From Roseburia sp. 831b (GTDB lineage: Bacteria; Bacillota; Clostridia; Lachnospirales; Lachnospiraceae), in contig NZ_CP135162.1 of NCBI RefSeq assembly GCF_001940165.2, positions 1,353,501 to 1,417,500 on the forward strand: 64,000 bases of DNA, read 5' to 3'. Numbering within the stretch: the first letter of the stretch is position 1; every line of letters begins with the position of its first letter. Positions 37,579-44,359 of this stretch are shown piece by piece. Position numbers and translations under genes: made by a program. A model generated the notes under the pieces. It made no database searches. It saw only the letters and a list, made by a program, of their open reading frames with translations, and was not told the DNA's origin.

Positions 37579-38415
37579 CTACCTATTGTTATAATATTCT
37601 TCCAAAACTTCACTAGGTAATCCGATGTTAACCGGATAGATTACATCCAACCCAGCAGTTCTATCAACCTTAATATAATTCATATTATCGAGCTTATCTA
37701 AAATGCTATTTAGTGTAACCCTGCTCAAATGATACAACTTTCGTGTAACATCATATATCGTGTCAATACTTATAGAGTCATGTCCATAAAGCAAAATTGA
37801 CAATTCATAAAGAACAACTTTATCACTAAATTTTCTCATGTCTGGCTGCTGTTTATAATACATATCCTTTTCTTTCTTTATCAGACCAAGTGTTGCTAGA
37901 GGAGACCGATTCTTGTCTTCAGGATCGTCATCAGCATTATTTTTGCTATACATATTAAGCAATACATCGATATCATCTTTTAGTGAACCATCAGGGAAAG
38001 AATCAGTTCCCGCATACACAATTAATTCCTTCTTTAGCACATCAAATAATTCTTCCTTGACGAACTCTTCTGCTGCACACTTGTTGAAAAACAAATACCA
38101 AGCAGTTGCTCTATCATCATTCTTAGCAATCTGCGAGTGCATAATCCATAGTGAGAAATAGTCTTCCAAATATAAGTCATAACGGCAGATAAGTTTCCCT
38201 ATGTCAGACAGTTTTGCACCTTCTTTGGGATTTTCTTCGATTAACCCAAAACTTTGCATCCAATAGCGAATTGACTTAACCATATTACTACCAACACCTA
38301 AAATATCTGGTCCTTCGTTTCCAGTAAAAACCTTAGGATTATTCTGTACACCTCTAATTCCTTTCGTTATCCATCCTTCTCGCAATGAAAATTTTTCATG
38401 TCCTTTTAATTTCAT
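37579..38415 (-). CDS. DUF4007 protein (SspB-like, B)
   Basis: 278 residues. The opening GHEKFSLREGWITKGIRGVQ and VFTGNEGPDILGVGSNMVKS, IRYWMQSFGLIEENPKEGAK is the characteristic DUF4007 N-terminus, followed by LSDIGKLICRYDLYLED and a C-terminal winged-helix-like region. I recall DUF4007 as the family of SspB, the nickase of single-strand phosphorothioation, but could not check this. It sits 6 bases after the D gene and 8 bases before the ATPase gene, so the modification genes run D-B-C-A. Confidence 0.85.
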   Translation of the reverse strand: MKLKGHEKFSLREGWITKGIRGVQNNPKVFTGNEGPDILGVGSNMVKSIRYWMQSFGLIEENPKEGAKLSDIGKLICRYDLYLEDYFSLWIMHSQIAKNDDRATAWYLFFNKCAAEEFVKEELFDVLKKELIVYAGTDSFPDGSLKDDIDVLLNMYSKNNADDDPEDKNRSPLATLGLIKKEKDMYYKQQPDMRKFSDKVVLYELSILLYGHDSISIDTIYDVTRKLYHLSRVTLNSILDKLDNMNYIKVDRTAGLDVIYPVNIGLPSEVLEEYYNNR

Positions 38416-38421
38416 AGCTAA

Positions 38422-40182
38422 TCAGCTCCTCTTTATTGTCAATACTTTTCGCATATAACACCCTGCATTAAAATGATCTACACACTCTGTGCATCGGACA
38501 CATTTATCGTCATCAATTCGATAAATTAGTGCCTCATCATCGTCATCTCTTTCTATCGTATGCACACTAATAGCGTTATGCTTACACACACTTGCACATG
38601 CTTTACATCCCAAACACATCTGATACTTAGTTAACTGACATTTAATTTTACCCTCAGCTGCGGCGAGGCTCTGTGCTCCTGCAATATTAGTTTTCTTTAT
38701 TGTTACCTTTAATCTATTTGTTCCTATACGTCCTTGCAAAACAAGCACCACATTCCCATTTCGGTCTAGAACATAAACCTCACCCAGACGTTTATTGCCT
38801 AGTTCCTTATTGATATAGCCAAATGGCTTAAATAATTCATATAAATCTTCTGTTATGAGATTTTGTAATTCATAATTGAAAGCATTGTCTTCTGTTGCAC
38901 AAGGTTCAAACTTTATTATTGAAGTGTTTGCAATCTCAAGCCCCTGTCCACCTTGTCGAGCTTTCCAGTTTCCAGAGTCAACATATTCTTCTGCATCTGG
39001 TTTACCAATCTTCTCAGCAAAAGAAACCAAGATTTTTCTCCAATGAACATATTTGTCATACATATGTACCTTAGATAAAAACTCAGACCATGCACCATTA
39101 TTAGGGCAACACCAACACCCTACTCTTGAATAACCCAATTTATATGCGTCATTAAAATCAATTCCTGTTGTCAATATATATAACCATACATCAAAATCTA
39201 TCCAATCAATAATTGGTGAAACAACTGTTTGCTTTGTTATTTTCGGGCTTTCGCTTTCTCGATCATATTTACTTCTTGATGCTGATTCACTTTTTCGTAT
39301 TCCATAAAAAGTTAATACATTCGTCTTGTCTTTGAATACCTGTGTAAGTGTTTTAGTAATTGCACCCGTTTTAAATACAGTGCAACACCATCTCATCACA
39401 CGGCTTGGTGGTCCAATCTCTTCACACAACTGTTCAAAATTTTTTTCATAATTTTTAGCTCTTAATACGGTATGTGTTTTTGCAAATCGAGCTCTATACT
39501 CATATGTCAACGGAAATTCCAATGTAGTATCTCCGAAAATATGTTTCACCTTATTTGTGGCAAAAGCTCTTGTAACCAAATCTGATGTTACCGTAGAGTC
39601 CTTACCACCACTAAATGATACAAACATATCATCAAGGGTATTGTTTTCTCCATAATCCTGAATATATTTAATTGCCTCATCTGTAATATCAAAATATCGG
39701 TCTGAGTTTGCTTTTACAAACCTTTCTATCATACTCTCAAATCCTTCTCTATTGATTTCTGATACAGATTCATCATATCTTGCTTTTATTTTTTTAATAT
39801 CCGCTAATGGTAATTGATTAATCTCTTTGATTGACAACTCCCTTTTATTTCCATCGAAAAAATAGCCACTATTACTATTCCAGACCGAAACATTATCTAA
39901 TGCATGAACTTCTTCTCCCAAAAGAATTTCTAACAACAATTTTTCTTCCGGAAATACAGGTCTCATATCTGTTGCAATATATTTACACTCACTTTCACAG
40001 ACCGGACACTTTACACTCTTATTTTTCTTATCATATGTTTGTTCATCTCCAAACACCGGCACCTTACATGTATCGCACCAATATAATGTAGTTGACACTA
40101 TCGGTCTTGCAGTACATCCCTCTTTAGTACACTTTTCTCCATAGACAGGAACATTATGTACCGGACATATCTTTTCTATCAT
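38422..40182 (-). CDS. PAPS-reductase-like PP-loop protein with zinc ribbons and ferredoxin domain (SspD/DndC-like, D)
   Basis: 586 residues in three parts. Residues 1-75 carry two zinc-ribbon-like Cys sets (CPVHNVPVYGEKCTKEGC; WCDTCKVPVFG; CPVCESECKY). Residues about 150-430 form a PAPS-reductase/ATP-pyrophosphatase domain with PP-loop SFSGGKDSTVTSDLV near 187, RWCCTVFK, YSRVGCWCCPN and further Cys residues. The C-terminus is a two-cluster ferredoxin domain (CLGCKACASVCKHNA; CVRCTECVDHFNAGC). It should activate a DNA backbone phosphate and insert sulfur delivered by the desulfurase. Fusion to a ferredoxin is unusual for DndC and suggests built-in electron supply. The ATG overlaps the stop of the HTH gene (ATGA). 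Confidence 0.88.
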   Translation of the reverse strand: MIEKICPVHNVPVYGEKCTKEGCTARPIVSTTLYWCDTCKVPVFGDEQTYDKKNKSVKCPVCESECKYIATDMRPVFPEEKLLLEILLGEEVHALDNVSVWNSNSGYFFDGNKRELSIKEINQLPLADIKKIKARYDESVSEINREGFESMIERFVKANSDRYFDITDEAIKYIQDYGENNTLDDMFVSFSGGKDSTVTSDLVTRAFATNKVKHIFGDTTLEFPLTYEYRARFAKTHTVLRAKNYEKNFEQLCEEIGPPSRVMRWCCTVFKTGAITKTLTQVFKDKTNVLTFYGIRKSESASRSKYDRESESPKITKQTVVSPIIDWIDFDVWLYILTTGIDFNDAYKLGYSRVGCWCCPNNGAWSEFLSKVHMYDKYVHWRKILVSFAEKIGKPDAEEYVDSGNWKARQGGQGLEIANTSIIKFEPCATEDNAFNYELQNLITEDLYELFKPFGYINKELGNKRLGEVYVLDRNGNVVLVLQGRIGTNRLKVTIKKTNIAGAQSLAAAEGKIKCQLTKYQMCLGCKACASVCKHNAISVHTIERDDDDEALIYRIDDDKCVRCTECVDHFNAGCYMRKVLTIKRS

Positions 40183-40415
40183 TTTGTTTCCTCATTCCTA
40201 TTCTTTTCAATCGTTGTACTTTTGATTTCGACTACATCCTCTACTTTACAATCAAGTTTGTCGCAAATTTTTTCAATTACAGTTAATGTAACTGCCTCTC
40301 CATTAGTCATCTTAGCCACAGTGCTGCTACTAATACCTGTCATTTTGCGAAGATCACCTTTATTAAGACCTTTGTCAATTAAAAGTTTCCATAAATTATT
40401 GTATGAAATAGCCAT
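40179..40415 (-). CDS. XRE-type regulator of the phosphorothioation operon
   Basis: 78 residues from ATG GCT seven bases after GTGAGGT. One HTH domain (ISYNNLWKLLIDKGLNKGDL, MTGISSSTVAKMTNGEAVTL) of the YozG/HTH_26 type and a short basic tail. It is the first gene of the operon, overlaps the D gene by four bases, and its promoter holds three copies of TTTGAAAAA spaced 20-21 bp, so autoregulation of the whole operon is likely. Confidence 0.88.
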   Translation of the reverse strand: MAISYNNLWKLLIDKGLNKGDLRKMTGISSSTVAKMTNGEAVTLTVIEKICDKLDCKVEDVVEIKSTTIEKNRNEETK

Positions 40416-40453
40416 ATCGTTTACCTCACTTCTCATTAAAAAACGCCACTATT

Positions 40454-40482
40454 ATCATACCACCATACCCTCAATTTTTCAA
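40454..40482 (-). promoter_or_regulatory. Promoter of the phosphorothioation operon
   Basis: On the minus strand: -35 TTGAAA (40477-40482), 17-base spacer and -10 TATGAT (40454-40459), about 40 bases upstream of the HTH start. The -35 overlaps one of three regulator-site-like repeats. Confidence 0.75.
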
Positions 40483-40523
40483 ACATATTATCTGTTTTTT
40501 CAAATATTGCATTTGTTTTTCAA
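40475..40523. repeat. Three phased direct repeats TTTTTCAA(A), operator candidates
   Basis: TTTTTCAAA at 40475-40483 and 40496-40504, and TTTTTCAA at 40516-40523, spaced 21 and 20 bases, i.e. two helical turns on the same face. The first overlaps the -35 element. This is what an array of sites for the operon's own HTH protein would look like. Confidence 0.6.
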
Positions 40524-40551
40524 GATGTAAGCATAAATACTCAAAATCAAG

Positions 40552-40580
40552 AAAAAGGTAGAAGTTTCCCCCCTACCTTT
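40552..40580 (-). terminator. Rho-independent terminator after the EF-hand-like gene
   Basis: On the minus strand AAAGGTAG (40573-40580) pairs with CTACCTTT (40554-40561) and runs into TTTTTC. It insulates the phosphorothioation promoter from upstream transcription. Confidence 0.75.
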
Positions 40581-40586
40581 ACAAAT

Positions 40587-40838
40587 TTAAAACTCATAAT
40601 CATCAGGGTCTAAACCTGCATCTTCCAACACTTCACGCCTCTCATCCTCATCCATACACGAAAGCTCATCATAATCAAGACCTACCATTTCGATATCTTC
40701 TGCTCCATCATCACAGTCATCTGAAACATCGTCCTTCATCATGTTATCAAACATTTCAAATTCCATGACTTTTTCAAAAGAATCTAACTCACCGTCGTGG
40801 TTAAAATCAAATAAATTGCCAAAAATACCATTATTCAT
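40587..40838 (-). CDS. Acidic EF-hand-like small protein
   Basis: 83 residues, strongly acidic (about a third Asp/Glu). MNNGIFGNLFDFNHDGELDS contains an EF-hand loop: D-F-N-H-D-G-E-L-D-S-F-E fits D-x-N/D-x-D-G-x-hydrophobic-D-x-x-E, so calcium binding is plausible. The remainder is low complexity (MDEDERREVLEDAGLDPDDY). GGAAGG precedes the ATG. It stands alone between the phosphorothioation operon and a membrane protein gene. Related small proteins in Lachnospiraceae are uncharacterised. Confidence 0.65.
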   Translation of the reverse strand: MNNGIFGNLFDFNHDGELDSFEKVMEFEMFDNMMKDDVSDDCDDGAEDIEMVGLDYDELSCMDEDERREVLEDAGLDPDDYEF

Positions 40839-40961
40839 CGTGCCTTCCTCCCTTAATTACTATAATGATTCCGATTATATTTCACCGTCTTTTTTGCTAG
40901 TATTAAAACTTCTCCATAATGCCTCCTGTTATACCATTGACATCATCATCCCCTCTTGTAT

Positions 40962-41216
40962 CTACGGTTTGTGATTCAAACATTCAAGCACCACATTTGC
41001 TATGACGCTTCCTACAGCCCAGCCAATCACAAGAAAGAATGCAGGTACATTTTCCACTTCAATTCCAAACAGAGTAAAAAATGCTGCTTCTAACACTAAA
41101 CCACAAATTACAGATAATATTGCAATAATAGTGCTTCCATCTCCACCACCGGAACTTTGGTTTCCGCATTCACTGCTTCCCATCATATATCCAGTCCAAA
41201 AATCTCTGTTATTCAT
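40962..41216 (-). CDS. Small membrane protein with two transmembrane helices
   Basis: 84 residues: a polar Gly/Ser-rich N-terminus (FWTGYMMGSSECGNQSSGGG), then two hydrophobic segments (about 29-52 and 56-78) separated by GIEVENVPA. GAGGTGAGC precedes the ATG. No family is recognised. It lies downstream of a strong terminator and so has its own promoter. Confidence 0.6.
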   Translation of the reverse strand: MNNRDFWTGYMMGSSECGNQSSGGGDGSTIIAILSVICGLVLEAAFFTLFGIEVENVPAFFLVIGWAVGSVIANVVLECLNHKP

Positions 41217-41239
41217 AAGCTCACCTCTTTCAACTGATA

Positions 41240-41284
41240 AAAAAATGGAATCAAGAATAAAGTCATTTCCTTTATCTTGATTCC
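41240..41284 (-). terminator. Strong Rho-independent terminator
   Basis: On the minus strand GGAATCAAGATAAAG pairs with CTTTATTCTTGATTCC (one bulge, about 15 bp) and is followed by ATTTTTTTATC. It ends transcription of the 41334-41600 gene. Confidence 0.92.
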
Positions 41285-41333
41285 AATTCTAAATCATTAG
41301 TTGTCCAATAAACAGGACTCTTATAAAATAGTT

Positions 41334-41600
41334 TTAATCTTGCTTATTAAATATTTCTTTCAGTTCAGACAAATCCTCTCCCGAATAGGCTTCTGCCATT
41401 TCCATTCTCCACAATAACTGTTCTCTTTGCTTTTCCAATGCGTTATGTTCACACATTCCCCAATAGGTACATTTTCGATTAGTACAATTACTTTTCTTTT
41501 GACATCTAATAGAATGATATCCTGCCCATACCCAATATACAGGCATTGAAATCAGAAATAGTATAACTATCAAACTACCTAATGTATTAATCACTTCCAT
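41334..41600 (-). CDS. Single-pass membrane protein with cytosolic Cys-rich motif
   Basis: 88 residues. One transmembrane helix (residues about 7-28, LGSLIVILFLISMPVYWVWA), then RCQKKSNCTNRKCTYWGMC, four Cys that could bind a metal, and an amphipathic helix to the C-terminus. No family known. Same strand as its neighbours, with its own terminator. It may be a small stress or element-encoded membrane protein. Confidence 0.6.
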   Translation of the reverse strand: MEVINTLGSLIVILFLISMPVYWVWAGYHSIRCQKKSNCTNRKCTYWGMCEHNALEKQREQLLWRMEMAEAYSGEDLSELKEIFNKQD

Positions 41601-41672
41601 AAGAATTTATCCCTCCCTTTCAACTTGATTTTATCATTGTAGAATTTGAATAACAACACATTTCAAACTAAA

Positions 41673-41712
41673 AAAAGCGTGCCACCATACCTTTACAGAT
41701 ACAGTGACACAC
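41673..41712 (-). terminator. Terminator after the 41767-42075 gene
   Basis: On the minus strand GTGTGTCAC pairs with GTGGCACGC (mismatches present) around a 19-base loop, followed by TTTTTTAG. Confidence 0.6.
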
Positions 41713-41766
41713 CTTAGTCTATCTATCTTGCTGAAAACTCACAACTTCTCTTTATCCGTCATAGGA

Positions 41767-42075
41767 TCACCTGCTCTTCCCATGCTTAGGAACATCAGGA
41801 ACCTTTACTTCCGGCATCTTTTCCTGCTCTCCCTTTGCACAGGCAGCCTCAAATGCTTCCGCACCATACTGATACTCAGAAGGTTCCGCAACAGCAGATA
41901 TTAAAGATACATCTTCCATAACCTCTTCGGTATGTTTCTCTGTATCAACCTGCTTATCTTTCATGCGGTTAATCTCTACATCCCTTGCCAAATCCTCCAC
42001 TTTATTAATGGTTCCATCCAGACGAAGTACCATGGATTCATATACCTTCTTCTGCCATTTCCATGACTTTTTCAT
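41767..42075 (-). CDS. Hypothetical hydrophilic protein
   Basis: 102 residues: a basic N-terminus (MKKSWKWQKKVYESMVLRLD), an acidic helix (NKVEDLARDVEINRMKDKQ) and a C-terminus rich in Glu, Lys and Pro (MPEVKVPDVPKHGKSR). The start could instead be the Met at residue 15. No domain recognised. It is followed by a plausible terminator, supporting that it is expressed. Confidence 0.5.
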   Translation of the reverse strand: MKKSWKWQKKVYESMVLRLDGTINKVEDLARDVEINRMKDKQVDTEKHTEEVMEDVSLISAVAEPSEYQYGAEAFEAACAKGEQEKMPEVKVPDVPKHGKSR

Positions 42076-42530
42076 TATCTCTGTCTTGGAAAATTTCTTC
42101 TCCTACCCAGAATAATCTACCTCTTCCTTGTCAGCAAAGGTTCTGAACGTATTAGTCACTTTCTGTCCGGATTTCGAATCAAGATTGCGAACGCGTTTCG
42201 CAATTATCTATCCATTATTTTAGTATTAAATAACGGAGATTCCAATTAGATAACAGAAGTAAATTGCATTATTTTCTCCGTCAATTGAACATCCGCCGGA
42301 AGATTCCCAACCACCTTTGCCCTCACCTTATCCTCGCTGTGTTGCAAAAATTATCATTTTTCCATCTTAATTTGTTACTTTAATGATGGCTGCAACCACG
42401 CATATTGTTTTCATTCGGATTCTCCTCATTTTTTAGACCATGAAAAATTAGGCAACTGACGCCTCGCACACGAGCATTTTTCCCTACTAAATATCAAACA
42501 TACAACGAATAGTAGGAACATAGTTGGAAA
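42076..42530. other. Gene-free stretch left of the rtcB regulatory region
   Basis: About 450 bases with no convincing ORF. It contains a 21-base dyad ATTGCGA-N7-TCGCAAT at 42184-42204 whose centre AACGCGTT is itself palindromic, a good protein-binding candidate. The rest shows short AT-rich sequence and nothing I can name. Confidence 0.55.
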
Positions 42531-42562
42531 TGACATATTTTGTCATTCCTCTTATTTATAAT
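42531..42562 (+). promoter_or_regulatory. Dyad TGACA-N5-TGTCA plus -10 of the rtcB operon
   Basis: TGACATATTTTGTCA (42531-42545) is followed by TTCC, and after 11 bases in total by TATAAT (42557-42562). There is no good -35, so the dyad occupies that position, as expected for an activator or a tight repressor. The same arrangement, including TTCC directly after the dyad, occurs at 49136-49167 before the long-hairpin RNA. Confidence 0.75.
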
Positions 42563-42631
42563 CAAGATAGTTTAAGCGGAGGGTTAAAAATATTCCAACC
42601 TCTTCCGATATAACCGCAGTAACTGTTAACT

Positions 42632-42647
42632 GGCACATGATCGTGCC
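42632..42647 (+). promoter_or_regulatory. Hairpin before the leader peptide
   Basis: GGCAC-ATGATC-GTGCC, perfect 5-bp stem ending 9 bases before the AAAGGAGG site of the 28-codon ORF. It may affect that site's accessibility. Confidence 0.4.
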
Positions 42648-42667
42648 CGAATGAAAGGAGGTCTACT

Positions 42668-42754
42668 ATGACAAACATGAAATCAGTAAACAACAACTTA
42701 TTAACATTACAACTTAATAGCAGGTGTAGGACCTCTTGCGGATTCGAACAGTAA
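42668..42754 (+). CDS. 28-residue leader ORF upstream of rtcB
   Basis: A short frame with a near-ideal ribosome site (AAAGGAGG, seven bases before ATG). The peptide begins MTNMKSVNNNLLTLQ and ends CRTSCGFEQ. It lies between the regulated promoter and rtcB. The site is better than most in this window, which argues that the peptide is translated. It could be a regulatory leader peptide or a small functional peptide; two Cys lie near its end. Confidence 0.5.
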   Translation: MTNMKSVNNNLLTLQLNSRCRTSCGFEQ

Positions 42755-42845
42755 ACGAAACTTTTATTTCGTAAGTATTTCTTTTCATTTTCTATCCGTA
42801 GCTGTTCTTCCGTAAGAAATCAAATCCTATACCTTCATAAAAGGG

Positions 42846-42902
42846 AACTGTTCCATGCATTCACATTTTCCATAAATGAAATTATTCAATGCATGCACAG
42901 TT
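42846..42902 (+). promoter_or_regulatory. Stem-loop in the rtcB 5' leader
   Basis: AACTGT and CATGCATT (42846-42861) pair with AATGCATG and ACAGTT (42888-42902), 14 bp with a small internal loop and a 26-base loop. It ends 23 bases before the rtcB ATG, just ahead of AAAGGA. A structure here could control translation or be a processing site. Confidence 0.6.
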
Positions 42903-42924
42903 GCCATGAAAGGAATACGAAGAT

Positions 42925-44073
42925 ATGGGAACAACAACAACAATAAACGGAACATACACTTCCGCTACGATTTTCACTACAAACAATCATCCTATAGAGA
43001 ACTATGCCCTGGCACAGCTTCAGATGCTCTGCGACAATGAAACCGCCAAAGGAGCATGTATCCGTGTAATGCCTGATGTGCATCCGGGAAAAGTGTGCAC
43101 CATCGGACTTACCATGACAATTTCTGATAAAATCATGCCCAACGTGGTTGGAATTGACATTGGATGCGGCATGACCCTTGCTCAGGTCAAAGGCAAAACA
43201 AAAGAATTTCAAAAACTGGATACCGTCATCCGGGAACGTGTGCCCTCCGGCTTTGGAATCCGAACCCACGCACATCAATATATTGCTGATTTTGATTTCA
43301 GCAGTCTGCACTGCCATAGACATATCAATGTCAATAAAGCTCTGCTTTCCGCCGGAAGTCTCGGGGCAGGAAATCATTTTATTGAGGTGGACCAGGATGC
43401 AGACAATAACACCTATCTTGTCATTCACTCCGGTAGTCGCCATCTGGGAAAAGAAGTGACCGATTACTATTTAAATGAAGGGCAGAAACTTCTGCAAGCC
43501 AGAAATATTCAGATTCCTTACGAACTGACCTACCTGGAAGGAGCACTGATGGATTCCTATATTCACGATTTAATAATTGTCCAGGAATACGCAAATATCA
43601 GCCGTGACATTATGATCGCCGAAATCTGCAAGGGAATGAAATGGAAAGTGCAAGACACTTATTCATGCATTCACAATTATATTGATACATCCCAAGCAAT
43701 CCTTGAACAGTTTGGCGCACCTATGCTGCGGAAGGGAGCAATCTCAGCTTTGGCCGGTGAAAAGGTAATCATCCCTATCAACATGCGCGATGGTATCCTT
43801 CTTGGCACAGGACTTGGAAATCCCGAATGGAACTGCTCTGCGCCCCACGGATCCGGAAGAATTATGAAGCGGGAAGATGTCAGGAACCATTATACCCTTT
43901 CCTCTTTCAAAACTTCCATGAAGGGAATCTATTCCTCCTGCATCAGCCGGGAGACATTGGATGAAGCACCATTTGCCTATCGAAGCTCGGAGGATATACA
44001 GGATGCCATAGGGGACACTGTATACATAGATAAGATTCTTCGCCCTATTTATAACTATAAAGCAAGTAATTAA
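42925..44073 (+). CDS. rtcB: RtcB-family RNA ligase
   Basis: 382 residues, the compact bacterial form. Active-site features are present: metal ligands in MPDVHPGK and VVGIDIGCGM (Asp, Cys), GAGNHFIEVD, HSGSRHLGKE, and the guanylylated His in CSAPHGSGRIM near residue 308. RtcB joins RNA 2',3'-cyclic phosphate or 3'-phosphate ends to 5'-OH ends using GTP and manganese, reversing cuts by hairpin-cleaving ribonucleases. It heads an operon with a Cys-rich peptide, MoxR ATPase and metallopeptidase-VWA protein. The usual archease and RtcA partners are absent. Its leader carries the dyad promoter and two RNA hairpins. Confidence 0.96.
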   Translation: MGTTTTINGTYTSATIFTTNNHPIENYALAQLQMLCDNETAKGACIRVMPDVHPGKVCTIGLTMTISDKIMPNVVGIDIGCGMTLAQVKGKTKEFQKLDTVIRERVPSGFGIRTHAHQYIADFDFSSLHCHRHINVNKALLSAGSLGAGNHFIEVDQDADNNTYLVIHSGSRHLGKEVTDYYLNEGQKLLQARNIQIPYELTYLEGALMDSYIHDLIIVQEYANISRDIMIAEICKGMKWKVQDTYSCIHNYIDTSQAILEQFGAPMLRKGAISALAGEKVIIPINMRDGILLGTGLGNPEWNCSAPHGSGRIMKREDVRNHYTLSSFKTSMKGIYSSCISRETLDEAPFAYRSSEDIQDAIGDTVYIDKILRPIYNYKASN

Positions 44074-44176
44074 GTTCACATATAATTATTAGTATTTTTA
44101 TTATTGTTTTGTCAAATTCTATTTAAATTTGTCTTTGGCAATTGGATTTTAGCAAATACGAAAGGAATTATACACT

Positions 44177-44359
44177 ATGAGTAAATTTAGAGAAACACCA
44201 TGCAAATATTATAACGCATATGGCGACTGTGCCAAAGGGCGCAATGCCGACTACAAAGGTTACTGCCAGCACTGCAACAAATATTGCCCGCGGACGAAGG
44301 TTCGCCATATCAACAAGAAGAAACAATATAACGAAAAAATGAAAGGAATCGCAATATGA
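44177..44359 (+). CDS. Small Cys-rich protein of the rtcB operon
   Basis: 60 residues with Cys at 9, 18, 30, 33 and 37 (TPCKYYNAYGDCAKG; CQHCNKYC), then a basic tail. It could bind zinc or an Fe-S cluster, and the basic tail suits nucleic acid binding. Its TGA overlaps the MoxR start (ATGA), so it is translationally coupled. The start has CGAAAGG upstream. It is not a family I recognise. Confidence 0.7.
   Translation: MSKFRETPCKYYNAYGDCAKGRNADYKGYCQHCNKYCPRTKVRHINKKKQYNEKMKGIAI

Noticed and set aside
24289..40182. Canonical DndBCDE modification module
   Set aside because: No DndB, SMC-like DndD or small DndE is seen; DUF4007 and the ATPase point to the Ssp type.
42631..42647. Sigma-54-like promoter (TGGCAC...TGC) upstream of rtcB, as in E. 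coli
   Set aside because: GG-to-GC spacing is one base too long and the match is fully explained by a hairpin; no sigma-54 activator is encoded nearby.
42715..42755. tRNA T-arm-like sequence (GGATTCGAAC) in the rtcB leader
   Set aside because: The flanking bases cannot form a T-stem on either strand and there is no acceptor or D arm.
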